Program-made: the position numbers and the translations under genes
The notes under the pieces: generated by a model
The model's database searches: none
The model's input: only the letters and a program-made list of their open reading frames with translations
Told to the model about the DNA's origin: nothing
Source: Acuticoccus sp963704595
Lineage (GTDB): Bacteria > Pseudomonadota > Alphaproteobacteria > Rhizobiales > Amorphaceae
Length of the DNA: 64,000 bases
Direction: 5' to 3'
Assembly (NCBI GenBank): GCA_963704595.1
Contig: OY969922.1
Span: 3,224,001-3,288,000, forward strand
Shown here: in pieces, positions 44,115 through 51,938 of the stretch
Layout of the letters: every line of letters begins with the position of its first letter
Position numbering within the stretch: the stretch's first letter is position 1

Positions 44115-44600
44115 ATGCGTCAGGCCAACACGTTCCGCGGCGCGCTCGCGCTGTCCGCCATCGCGGCCGCACTCGCCTTCGCAGCCCCCGCCACCGCTCA
44201 GACCGCCCAGACTGCCGCCTGCACCCCCGGCGCGTTCGGTGAAGGCGGCACGTTCAGCGTCAACCAGGGCGACGACAAGAAGATCACCGGCGCCACCGTC
44301 GAGTACCAGTGCAGCGAGACGCTCGCCGACGGCACCTATGCGCCCGAAGGCTACCGCGTCATCCTCGAAGGCGAATGCGGCAGCGCCAAGTGCAACTACC
44401 CGACCGTGATCGCGCAGGAAGCCGCGCGCGGCGACATGTTCAACGCCACGTTCGTCCAGGACGGCAAGGACGTCCGCCTTTCCCTCCGCGCCCCCCGCAA
44501 CGGGCGGACGGGCATCCTCAACCTGTCCGTGTCGAGCAGGGCGCCGGAAAAGGGCGCCAAGCCCGAGCGCGCCCGCTACCGGATGCGCGCCGCCCGCTGA
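44115..44600 (+). CDS. Secreted protein of unknown function
   Basis: 161 residues. A clear Sec signal (GALALSAIAAALAFAAPATA-QT) is followed by an about 130-residue periplasmic domain with four cysteines (TAACTPG, YQCSETL, EGECGSAKCNYP), which could form two disulfides. The rest is beta-rich and Gly/Ser/Arg-rich. An AGGAG site lies nine bases upstream. I do not recognise a family. It has its own promoter region and a strong terminator directly downstream, so it is a single-gene unit. Confidence 0.75.
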   Translation: MRQANTFRGALALSAIAAALAFAAPATAQTAQTAACTPGAFGEGGTFSVNQGDDKKITGATVEYQCSETLADGTYAPEGYRVILEGECGSAKCNYPTVIAQEAARGDMFNATFVQDGKDVRLSLRAPRNGRTGILNLSVSSRAPEKGAKPERARYRMRAAR

Positions 44601-44615
44601 GGCGAAACGGAAAAA

Positions 44616-44637
44616 GGCGGCCCCGACCGGGACCGCC
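44616..44637 (+). terminator. Imperfect hairpin after the secreted-protein gene
   Basis: ggcggcccc (44616-44624) pairs with gggaccgcc (44629-44637), with one mismatch and a 4-base loop. It is preceded by an A-run and followed by only a short cttcc. It probably works with the stronger hairpin just downstream. Confidence 0.5.
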
Positions 44638-44647
44638 CTTCCATTGA

Positions 44648-44679
44648 GCCGGCCCGATCACACGATCGGGCCGGCTTTT
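44648..44679 (+). terminator. Rho-independent terminator
   Basis: A perfect 12-bp stem (gccggcccgatc with gatcgggccggc), 4-base loop acac and a tttt tail at 44676-44679. It is oriented to stop transcripts of the secreted-protein gene. The convergent ilvC ends 16 bases away, so it may also insulate the two genes. Confidence 0.88.
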
Positions 44680-44694
44680 CTCTGTCTCGCAGGA

Positions 44695-45714
44695 CTAGTT
44701 GCGGTCCTTGTCGACCAGCGCCTTTTCCTTGATCCACGGCATCATCGCGCGCAGCTCGGCACCGACCGTCTCGATCTGGTGCTCGTTGTTCTTCGCGCGG
44801 GTCGCCTTGAACGAGGTCTGGTTGACCTTGTTCTCCAGCATCCAGTTGCGCGTGAACGTGCCCGACTGGATGTCATTGAGGACGCGCTTCATCTCCGCCT
44901 TCGTCTCGGCCGTCACGATGCGCGGTCCGGTGACGTACTCGCCGTACTCGGCAGTGTTGGAGATCGAGTAGTTCATGTTGGCGATGCCGCCCTCGTAGAT
45001 GAGGTCGACGATCAGCTTCACTTCGTGGAGGCACTCGAAGTAGGCCATCTCGGGCGCGTAGCCGGCTTCCACCAGCGTCTCGAAGCCGGCGCGGATCAGC
45101 TCGACGAGGCCGCCGCAGAGCACGACCTGCTCGCCGAAGAGGTCCGTCTCGCACTCTTCCTTGAAGGTGGTCTCGATGATGCCGGCACGGCCGCCGCCGA
45201 TGGCGGATGCGTAGGCGAGGCCGAGGTCATGGGCGTTGCCGGAGGCGTCCTGCGCGATCGCGATCAGGCAGGGCACGCCGCCGCCGCGCTGATACTCGGA
45301 GCGCACGGTGTGGCCGGGGCCCTTGGGGGCGACCATCAGGACGTCGAGGTCCTTGCGCGGCTCGATGAGGTTGAAGTGGACGTTGAGGCCGTGCGCGAAC
45401 AGGAGCGCGGCGCCCTCTTTCATGTGGGGGGCGAGCTGCTCGTTGTAGATGTCGGCCTGGAGCTCGTCGGGCGTCAGCATCATGACGACGTCGGCCCACT
45501 TGGCGGCGTCCTCGACGGACATCACCTTGATGCCTTCGGCTTCGGCCTTCTTGGCGGACGAGGAACCCGGGCGCAGCGCCACTGCGATGTCGGGGCAGCC
45601 CGAGTCGCGCAGGTTCAGAGTGTGGGCATGGCCCTGGCTGCCATAACCGACAACGGCAATCTTCTTGCCCTTGATGAGATTGATGTCGGCATCGCGATCG
45701 TAATAGACGCGCAT
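44695..45714 (-). CDS. ilvC: Ketol-acid reductoisomerase
   Basis: 339 residues, class I (short) enzyme. Second step of branched-chain amino acid synthesis, using NADPH and Mg2+. The Rossmann motif is AVVGYGSQGHAHTLNLRDSG; PKGPGHTVRSEY and the metal-binding ETTFKEECETDLFGEQ and YFECLHEVKLIVDLIYEGG are all intact. I chose MRVYYDRD at 45714, the family N-terminus, with GGGAG upstream, over an in-frame ATG seven codons earlier. Confidence 0.97.
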   Translation of the reverse strand: MRVYYDRDADINLIKGKKIAVVGYGSQGHAHTLNLRDSGCPDIAVALRPGSSSAKKAEAEGIKVMSVEDAAKWADVVMMLTPDELQADIYNEQLAPHMKEGAALLFAHGLNVHFNLIEPRKDLDVLMVAPKGPGHTVRSEYQRGGGVPCLIAIAQDASGNAHDLGLAYASAIGGGRAGIIETTFKEECETDLFGEQVVLCGGLVELIRAGFETLVEAGYAPEMAYFECLHEVKLIVDLIYEGGIANMNYSISNTAEYGEYVTGPRIVTAETKAEMKRVLNDIQSGTFTRNWMLENKVNQTSFKATRAKNNEHQIETVGAELRAMMPWIKEKALVDKDRN

Positions 45715-45834
45715 TCGGCGCTCCCTGATGTTCAAAGAATTGGGAGCATCTGTCTCCCGTCGCGCCCCTCATAGACGGTTTGCGACGGGGTTGTGAATGG
45801 CGTCGTGGCCGCTGGGTAGGCGCTTGGTGCCTCT

Positions 45835-46440
45835 TTACCCGGCAGCGGCCTGAAGCTCAACAGCTTCTGCCGTCCGAACACGCTCGCCGGGCGCAAATCG
45901 TGCCTTCAGCGCGGAGAGGTGTTCGCCCTTCTTGCGGACCTGCGGGGATTCGCCGAGGGCCTTGGCGCAGATCATCTGCAGCTCCGGCACGCGGACCTTC
46001 TTGTCCTTGCGCAGTTTTTCCAGCTGTCCCGGGATCTCGCGCCGCTCGGCGGACGTCAGCCGCTCGGCCCAGGCGAGCACCACGTCGCCGCGCACGCCCA
46101 TCGGCATGTCGCTGACAGGGGCGGCCTGTGAAGTCTCGACCGGGACGACCGGCGAGAGTGTCGCCACCGGCTCGGCTTCCACGGCCGCCACCGCCGCCTT
46201 GGCGGCGAGTGCTGCCCGCTCCTCGGCACGGATCTCGTCGCGCTTGCCGGTGAGCGGATCGCGCATCAGCAGCGCACGGGCCGGGCTTTCGAGGTTGCGC
46301 GCCTCGCGCTCCTCGCGCCGCTTCTCCTGCGCCGTCTTGTTCGCCTCGGCTTCCATGGCGGCGATTTTCAGGAAGGTCTTGGAGACCCTCGTCGTGTAAC
46401 GCTCAAACAGATCTGCGATGAACCACATGGGACCCGCCAT
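45835..46440 (-). CDS. Unknown protein with charged coiled-coil segment
   Basis: 201 residues. The N-terminus is MAGPMWFIADLFERYTTRVS. A highly charged Glu/Lys/Arg/Ala-rich stretch (about 27-85) with coiled-coil character follows, then a Pro/Val-rich linker. The compact C-terminal region includes LAWAERLTSAERREIPGQLE and PELQMICAKALGES. I do not recognise a family. The second methionine (46428) is an alternative start, as no clear ribosome site decides between them. An 18-bp perfect palindrome lies 80 bases upstream and may be its operator. Confidence 0.65.
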   Translation of the reverse strand: MAGPMWFIADLFERYTTRVSKTFLKIAAMEAEANKTAQEKRREEREARNLESPARALLMRDPLTGKRDEIRAEERAALAAKAAVAAVEAEPVATLSPVVPVETSQAAPVSDMPMGVRGDVVLAWAERLTSAERREIPGQLEKLRKDKKVRVPELQMICAKALGESPQVRKKGEHLSALKARFAPGERVRTAEAVELQAAAG

Positions 46441-46519
46441 TTCATGTTGTTTGCGGACACAGCGTCCGCCAGACGGGCTTTATTGTCTGCGGAGAGGGTT
46501 AACGCTTTCTTAGTCCATT

Positions 46520-46537
46520 GCATTTTGCGCAAAATGC
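46520..46537. promoter_or_regulatory. 18-bp perfect palindrome (candidate operator)
   Basis: gcattttgcgcaaaatgc reads the same on both strands. It lies in the 232-base gap upstream of the unknown minus-strand gene at 45835-46440 and downstream of ubiB. AT-rich half-sites around a CG centre suggest a dimeric regulator site; no T-run follows, so a terminator is less likely. Confidence 0.5.
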
Positions 46538-46672
46538 CAGAGATTTCGTGGTGTTCCGCAAAGCAATTCGGGCCAACGGAAATGGATATTCTACTTTTGT
46601 TCTACTGATAGAGGCTGAAGACTGCAAACGACTTTGCCGCCCGATTGACCGGACGGTCGCAATTGAAAGGGT

Positions 46673-48247
46673 TCAGTTCAGCGTACCCCAGGCGATGGCG
46701 ACGAGTGCCAGCGCGATGATCCAGAGCGCCGCCACCCGCAGCGCAGAGCGCGCCGCAGCGTAGCGCCCCAGCCCGTGGACCGACCGCGGCGCGATGGGAA
46801 CACCCTTCTCCAGCACGTTCTCGAGATCGCGCGACAGGCGGTCGACCCGCTTGGCGAGCTCCGGTGCCTGCAGCACCGCCTCGACCAGCGCGCCCGCCGA
46901 ATCCTGGACCCGGCGCATGGTGCCGGCGGGCCCGAGCTCCGCCGTCATCCAGTCCCGCACCACGGGCTCGGAAACCTTCCAGATGTTGAGGTGCGGATCC
47001 AGCGAACGCGCCACGCCCTCGACCACGACCATGGTCTTCTGCAGCATGATGAGCTGCGGCTGTGTCGCCATCTGGAACATCTCCGTCACCTCGAAGAGCT
47101 GCGCCAGAAGGCGCGACATCGAGATGTCGGCGGCGGTCACGTCGCGGATCGGCTCGCCGATCGCCCGCAGCGCCTGCGCGAACAGGTCGACATCCTGCGT
47201 TTCCGGCACGTAGCCGGCACGGAAATGGAGTTCAGCCACGCGCCGGTAATCACGCGTGATAAAACCGTAGAGGATCTGCGCGAGAATGCCCCGCTCGTGG
47301 CGCGACAGGCGGCCGGTGATGCCGAAGTCGACCGCCACCAGCGTCCCGTCAGGCTCCACGAAGAGGTTGCCCTGGTGCATGTCGGCGTGGAAGAAGCCGT
47401 CGCGCATCGCGTGCCGCAGGAAGCTCTGGAGCACCACGCGGCCAAGCTCGGGCAGGTCGAAGCCGGCGTCGCGCAGTTCGCCCACGCGGCTCATCTTGAT
47501 GCCTTCGATCCACTCCATGGTGAGGATACTGCGCGAGGTGCGCGACCATTCCACCTTCGGCACGCGGAAGCGCGGATCTTCGGCCGAATTCTCCGACATC
47601 TCGGAAATCGCGGCGGCCTCCAGGCGGAAATCCATCTCGAAGCGGACCAATTCGGCCAGCGTGTCGACGATCGCGACAGGCCGCAGCCGTTTGGCCGACT
47701 TCACGTATTTTTCCATGAAGCGGGCGGCGACGTAGTAGCTTTCGAGGTCCTTCTCGAAGCGGCGGGCGACGCCGGGGCGCAGCACCTTGACCGCCACCTC
47801 GCGGGTGCCGGTCACGTCGGTCAGCCGCGTGTGGTAGACCTGCGCGATCGAGGCGGCGGCGACGCAGGTGCCGAGGTCATCGAACAGCGTCTCGACCGGG
47901 GCGCCCAGCGCCAGCTCGATCTCGCGGCGGGCGGCCTCGTCCGGCACCGGCGGGACCTGGTCCTGCAGCTTGGCAAGTTCGGTGGCGACCTCCTCGCCGA
48001 CGACGTCGGCCCGCGTCGCGAGAAACTGGCCGAGCTTGATGTAGGACGGCCCGAGCCGGTCGAGCGCGCGCGAAAGGCGGGCCGCCATGTCAGCCTTCTT
48101 GGCACCGCGCCGCTCGATGATCCGGCCCATGCGCACGGCAAAGCGCACCGCGGGCGGCGCTTCCTCAACCGGGACGATGCCGAGAACCCCCTCGCGCGCC
48201 AGCACGAAGTTGGCGTGGAGAAGGCGCAGAACGGGGGCGAGCTTCAT
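46673..48247 (-). CDS. ubiB: UbiB, ubiquinone biosynthesis atypical kinase/ATPase
   Basis: 524 residues. Member of the ABC1/ADCK family, needed for ubiquinone synthesis. KLGQFLATRADVVGEEVATE is the KxGQ motif unique to the family; the A-rich loop is CVAAASIAQVYHTRL and the kinase-like core has FFHADMHQGNLFVEPDGTLV followed by VDFGITGRL. Two C-terminal hydrophobic segments anchor it (the last is ALRVAALWIIALALVAIAWG). The ATG overlaps the ubiE stop. Quinone supply links it functionally to the photosynthetic electron chain encoded in this window. Confidence 0.95.
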   Translation of the reverse strand: MKLAPVLRLLHANFVLAREGVLGIVPVEEAPPAVRFAVRMGRIIERRGAKKADMAARLSRALDRLGPSYIKLGQFLATRADVVGEEVATELAKLQDQVPPVPDEAARREIELALGAPVETLFDDLGTCVAAASIAQVYHTRLTDVTGTREVAVKVLRPGVARRFEKDLESYYVAARFMEKYVKSAKRLRPVAIVDTLAELVRFEMDFRLEAAAISEMSENSAEDPRFRVPKVEWSRTSRSILTMEWIEGIKMSRVGELRDAGFDLPELGRVVLQSFLRHAMRDGFFHADMHQGNLFVEPDGTLVAVDFGITGRLSRHERGILAQILYGFITRDYRRVAELHFRAGYVPETQDVDLFAQALRAIGEPIRDVTAADISMSRLLAQLFEVTEMFQMATQPQLIMLQKTMVVVEGVARSLDPHLNIWKVSEPVVRDWMTAELGPAGTMRRVQDSAGALVEAVLQAPELAKRVDRLSRDLENVLEKGVPIAPRSVHGLGRYAAARSALRVAALWIIALALVAIAWGTLN

Positions 48248-49056
48248 CAGATCTTGAACGCCGAATGGATTGCCGCGACGCCGCCCGACAGCATCCGCAC
48301 ACCGCACGGCCCGAAGCCCGCCCGCTCGATCTCGGCGGCAAAGCGGCCGGGGTTGGGGAAGGTGCGGATGCTCTCCACCAGATAGCGGTAGGGCTCGCCG
48401 TCGCCGGCGATCATCTGCCCCATCGGCGGAATGACGTTGAAGGAATAGGCGTCGTAGATCTTGTCCATGATCGGCAGGTCGACCTTGGAGAATTCCAGAC
48501 ACATGAAGCGGCCGCCGCGCTTGAGCACGCGGTAGGCCTCGCTGAGCGCCTTGTCGCGGCGCGTCACGTTCCGGATGCCGAAGGCGATGGTGTAGACGTC
48601 GACGCTCTTGTCCGGCAGCGGCAGCACCTCGGCGTTGCCGGCGGTGAAGACGCACGGCGTGGTCGGCCGGATGCGGCGGCGGTTGCGCTCGGCGCCCACC
48701 AGCAACATCTCAGGGTTGATGTCGCACACCACCACCTCGGCGTTGCCGTCGATGCGCTTGGCGATGCGGAAGGCGATGTCGCCGGTGCCGCCGGCGACGT
48801 CGAGGACGCGGTAGGGCGCGCGGGGATGGCGCGGCGGGGACAGCCAGGACACCATCGCGTCCTTCCACAGGCGGTGAAGGCCTGCGGACATCACGTCGTT
48901 CATGATGTCATAGCGGCTTGCCACCTGATCGAAGACGGTGTTGACCAGACCCTGCTTGTCTTCCAGCGGCACCGTCTTGAACCCGAAGGACGTTTCGCCC
49001 GTGCCTGTCCTGCTCCCGCCGGCCTTGATGCCTGCGCCGTCGTTACCGCCGTCCAT
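48247..49056 (-). CDS. ubiE: UbiE, ubiquinone/menaquinone C-methyltransferase
   Basis: 269 residues. SAM-dependent C-methyltransferase. The family signature YDIMNDVMSAGLHRLWKD is followed by motif I VLDVAGGTGDIAFRIAKR, then YTIAFGIRNVTRRDKALSEA and GRFMCLEFSKVDLP. I start at MDGGNDGAG (49056), which leaves about 25 residues before the conserved TSFGFKTVPLEDKQGLV. It is divergent from mutM and coupled to ubiB, a conserved order in alphaproteobacteria. Confidence 0.95.
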   Translation of the reverse strand: MDGGNDGAGIKAGGSRTGTGETSFGFKTVPLEDKQGLVNTVFDQVASRYDIMNDVMSAGLHRLWKDAMVSWLSPPRHPRAPYRVLDVAGGTGDIAFRIAKRIDGNAEVVVCDINPEMLLVGAERNRRRIRPTTPCVFTAGNAEVLPLPDKSVDVYTIAFGIRNVTRRDKALSEAYRVLKRGGRFMCLEFSKVDLPIMDKIYDAYSFNVIPPMGQMIAGDGEPYRYLVESIRTFPNPGRFAAEIERAGFGPCGVRMLSGGVAAIHSAFKI

Positions 49057-49157
49057 GCGCTTCCCTCTCTCGCTCCGTGCCACTCCTAGCGCCTTGCGCC
49101 GCGCAACTCCATGCGGCTTGGTCGCAACCCTTTGCCCCGCCAACAGGCGAGCCCGTC

Positions 49158-50028
49158 ATGCCTGAACTTCCCGAGGTCGAAACCGTCCGCCGAGGCCTCG
49201 CCCCGGTGATGGAGGGCCAGCCGATAGACGCTGTGCACCTCGCCCGCGCCGACCTGCGCTTCCCCTTCCCCGAAAACTTCGCCGTCCGCCTCACCGGCCG
49301 CACGATCAAAACGCTCGGCCGCCGCGCGAAATATCTGGTGGCGGACCTCGACGACGGGGTGTCGCTGATCATGCACCTCGGCATGTCAGGCGCCTTCCGG
49401 GTGGACGACCTCAGCCCCATCGGCGTCTACGCCCACCCCAAGGGCAAGATCGCCGCGCACGACCATGTGCGCCTGTCGCTGGGCCCTCGCGTCGATCATC
49501 TACAACGACCCGCGCCGCTTCGGCTTCATGACGCTGTGCGACACCACCGCGCTCGCCGCGCACCCGCATTTCGCCGGCATGGGCGTCGAGCCCCTCCCCG
49601 GCGCGCTGACGCCGCCGCTTCTGGCGAAGGCCCTGTCCGGCAAGGTCACGAGCCTCAAGGCGGCGTTGCTCGACCAGCGGATCATCGCCGGGCTCGGCAA
49701 CATCTATGTCTGCGAGGCATTGTGGCGGGCAAGGCTGTCGCCGAAGCGGCTGGCCGGCACGCTGGTGCGGCGGGACGGCTCGCCCTCGAAGCGGCTCGTG
49801 GTGCTGACCGAGATGATCCTGCAAGTGATCCAGGACGCGATTGCCGCCGGCGGCTCGTCCCTGCGCGACTACGTGACGGCGGATGGATCGCTGGGCCGCT
49901 TCCAGCACACGTTCGCCGTCTATGGCCGGGAGGACCACCCCTGCCCGCGCGAGACTTGCGACGGCGTGGTGGAGCGGATCGTCCAGACGGGCCGCTCCAC
50001 CTTCTGGTGCCCCCGCTGCCAGAAGTAG
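49158..50028 (+). CDS. mutM: Formamidopyrimidine-DNA glycosylase (one frameshift)
   Basis: About 289 residues when joined. Bifunctional glycosylase/AP lyase that removes 8-oxoguanine. It begins MPELPEVETVRRGLAPVMEG with the catalytic Pro2 and Glu3. An extra G at 49482 breaks the frame after DHVRLSL; the next frame gives ALASIIYNDPRRFGFMTLCD. The helix-two-turn-helix (QRIIAGLGNIYVCEALWRA) and the C-terminal zinc finger (CPRETC ... CPRCQK) are intact. It is divergent from ubiE-ubiB. Confidence 0.94.
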
Positions 50029-50094
50029 CGCCAAAGGCGCGCTTCTTCGCTTCTCTTATCTTCCTTCTCTTCCCTATTCCGGTGGAAGACCCGC

Positions 50095-50278
50095 CGGAAG
50101 TCCGCTGTTGCGGACTTCCGCTCTTTGTGGGCCAAAACGCGCGAGCGCGTTTTGGCGTGGCGTGTCTTCCCGCTTAGCGACATTCCGGCGGAGCCGACCC
50201 CTCCCCAACCCCGCGGAGCGGGGCTCGGGTCAAGGCCGAAGAGCGAAGCGTGCCTTGAGGCGAGCCCCGCTCCGCGGG
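50095..50278. repeat. Cluster of three strong palindromic hairpins between mutM and purH
   Basis: This 301-base gap between two convergent genes holds three inverted repeats. The first is a perfect 11-bp stem at 50095-50120 with loop tgtt. The second is a perfect 12-bp stem at 50131-50156 with a 2-base centre. The third has an outer perfect 18-bp stem (50210-50227 with 50261-50278) and an inner 7-bp stem (tcaaggc / gccttga), separated by a G-G mismatch pair. No T-runs are present. They may be REP-like elements or fold-back structures that terminate both genes. Confidence 0.75.
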
Positions 50279-50329
50279 AGACTGAGCCCACGAGGGAGCT
50301 TCAAGGCACGGCCCCCTCGGCCCCAGCCG

Positions 50330-51910
50330 CTAGTGCCGGAAGTGGCGCATTCCCGTCATCACCATGGCGATCCCCGCCTTGTCGGCGGCATCGATGACCT
50401 CCTGGTCGCGCATCGAGCCGCCCGGCTGGATGACTGCCGTGGCACCGGCCGCGACGATGGTTTCGAGGCCGTCGGCGAAGGGGAAGAATGCGTCGGAGGC
50501 GGCGACGGAGCCCCTGGTGCGGGGTTCAGGCTCGCCGGCTTCACGAGCGGCGTCGGCGGCCTTCCAGGCCCCGATGCGGGCGGCGTCGACGCGGCTCATC
50601 TGGCCGGCGCCGATCCCCACCGTCGCCCCGTTCTTCACGTAGACGATGGCGTTGGACTTCACGTGCTTGACCACGCGCCAGGCGAAGCGAAGGTCTTCCA
50701 TCTCCTGGGTGCTGGGCGCCCGCGCGGTGGCGACGGCAAGGTCATCCGGCACTCCGAGGTCTGCGCCCTGCAGCAGGAAGCCGCCGGTGACGGTCTTGAC
50801 TGTGGCGGGCGCCGTGGAGGGCGCCTCACCGGTGAGGAGCACGCGAAGGTTCTTCTTGGTGGAGAGGACGGTGAGCGCGGCCTCGTCGGCGTCAGGCGCG
50901 ATGACGACCTCGGTGAAGATCGCGGCGATGGCGCGGGCGGTGGCTTCGTCCAGCGTCCGGGTCAGGGCGACGACGCCGCCGAAGGCGGAGACCGGGTCGC
51001 ACTGGCGGGCGCGCTCGTAGGCTTCGGCCAGAGTAGGCGCGCTGGCGATCCCGCACGGGTTGGCGTGCTTGACGATGACGACGGAGGTCGCATCGGCAAA
51101 GTCGGCGGCGGCGGACCAGGCGGCGTCGGCGTCGGCGATGTTGTTGTAGGAGAGCGCCTTGCCCTGGACGATGCGGGCGGACGCGATGCCGGTGCCACCG
51201 TCGCCGTAGAGGCCGGCGGACTGGTGCGGGTTCTCGCCATAGCGCAGCGCCGACAGCCGCTTGCCGCCGAAGGACTGCCATACGGTGTGGTCGACGGCGA
51301 CGTCGTCGCCGTCGGTCTCGGCCGCCATCCAGCGGGCGATGGCGGCGTCGTAGGCCGAGAGGCGGGCGAAGGCCTTGGCGGCGAGGCGGCGGCGGAGCGC
51401 CAGCGGCACGGTGCCGTTGTTGGCTTCGAGCGCATCGGCGACCACGCCGTAGTCGTCGGTGTCGACCACGATGGCGACGTGGGCGAAGTTCTTTGCCGCG
51501 GCGCGGGTCATCGAGGGGCCGCCGACATCGATGGTTTCCACCAGCTCGGCGGGCGCCTTGCCGGCGGCGATGGCGGCCTCGAACGGGTAGAGGTTGCTCA
51601 CCACCAGGCCGATGGGGGCGATGCCGGCGCCGTCCAGCGCCTCGCGGTGGGACGGCTCGTCGAGGTTGGCGAGGAGGCCGCCGTGGATCGCGGGATGCAG
51701 CGTCTTCACACGGCCGTCGAGCATTTCGGGGAAGCCGGTCAGCGTGTCGACGTCCGTGACCTTGCGGCCGGCGTCGCGCATCGCCTTCGCGGTGCCGCCG
51801 GTGCTGACGAGTTCGATGCCGAGGGCTTCGAGCCGCGCGGCGAACGCGTCGAGGCCCGCCTTGTCGGAGACGGAGAGAAGGGCGCGGCGGACCGGCGCGG
51901 CATTCGTCAT
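50330..51910 (-). CDS. purH: PurH, bifunctional AICAR transformylase / IMP cyclohydrolase
   Basis: 526 residues. The last two steps of IMP synthesis. The N-terminal MGS-like cyclohydrolase domain begins ALLSVSDKAGLDAFAARLEA, with STGGTAKAMRDAG and DGRVKTLHPAIHGGLL. The C-terminal transformylase domain holds LRYGENPHQSAGLYG, the catalytic KH in VVIVKHANPCGIA, VTGGFLLQGAD and SDAFFPFADGLE. It ends MTGMRHFRH, the family end. Downstream of the heparinase-like gene on the same strand, a common rhizobial order. Confidence 0.97.
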   Translation of the reverse strand: MTNAAPVRRALLSVSDKAGLDAFAARLEALGIELVSTGGTAKAMRDAGRKVTDVDTLTGFPEMLDGRVKTLHPAIHGGLLANLDEPSHREALDGAGIAPIGLVVSNLYPFEAAIAAGKAPAELVETIDVGGPSMTRAAAKNFAHVAIVVDTDDYGVVADALEANNGTVPLALRRRLAAKAFARLSAYDAAIARWMAAETDGDDVAVDHTVWQSFGGKRLSALRYGENPHQSAGLYGDGGTGIASARIVQGKALSYNNIADADAAWSAAADFADATSVVIVKHANPCGIASAPTLAEAYERARQCDPVSAFGGVVALTRTLDEATARAIAAIFTEVVIAPDADEAALTVLSTKKNLRVLLTGEAPSTAPATVKTVTGGFLLQGADLGVPDDLAVATARAPSTQEMEDLRFAWRVVKHVKSNAIVYVKNGATVGIGAGQMSRVDAARIGAWKAADAAREAGEPEPRTRGSVAASDAFFPFADGLETIVAAGATAVIQPGGSMRDQEVIDAADKAGIAMVMTGMRHFRH

Positions 51911-51938
51911 GGGGAGATGGCCTTGAGTCTGGTGAGTG

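Noticed and set aside
46518..46763. 81-codon plus-strand frame over the palindrome and ubiB 3' end
   Set aside because: It overlaps ubiB on the other strand, has no ribosome site, and its second half is plainly the complement of ubiB.
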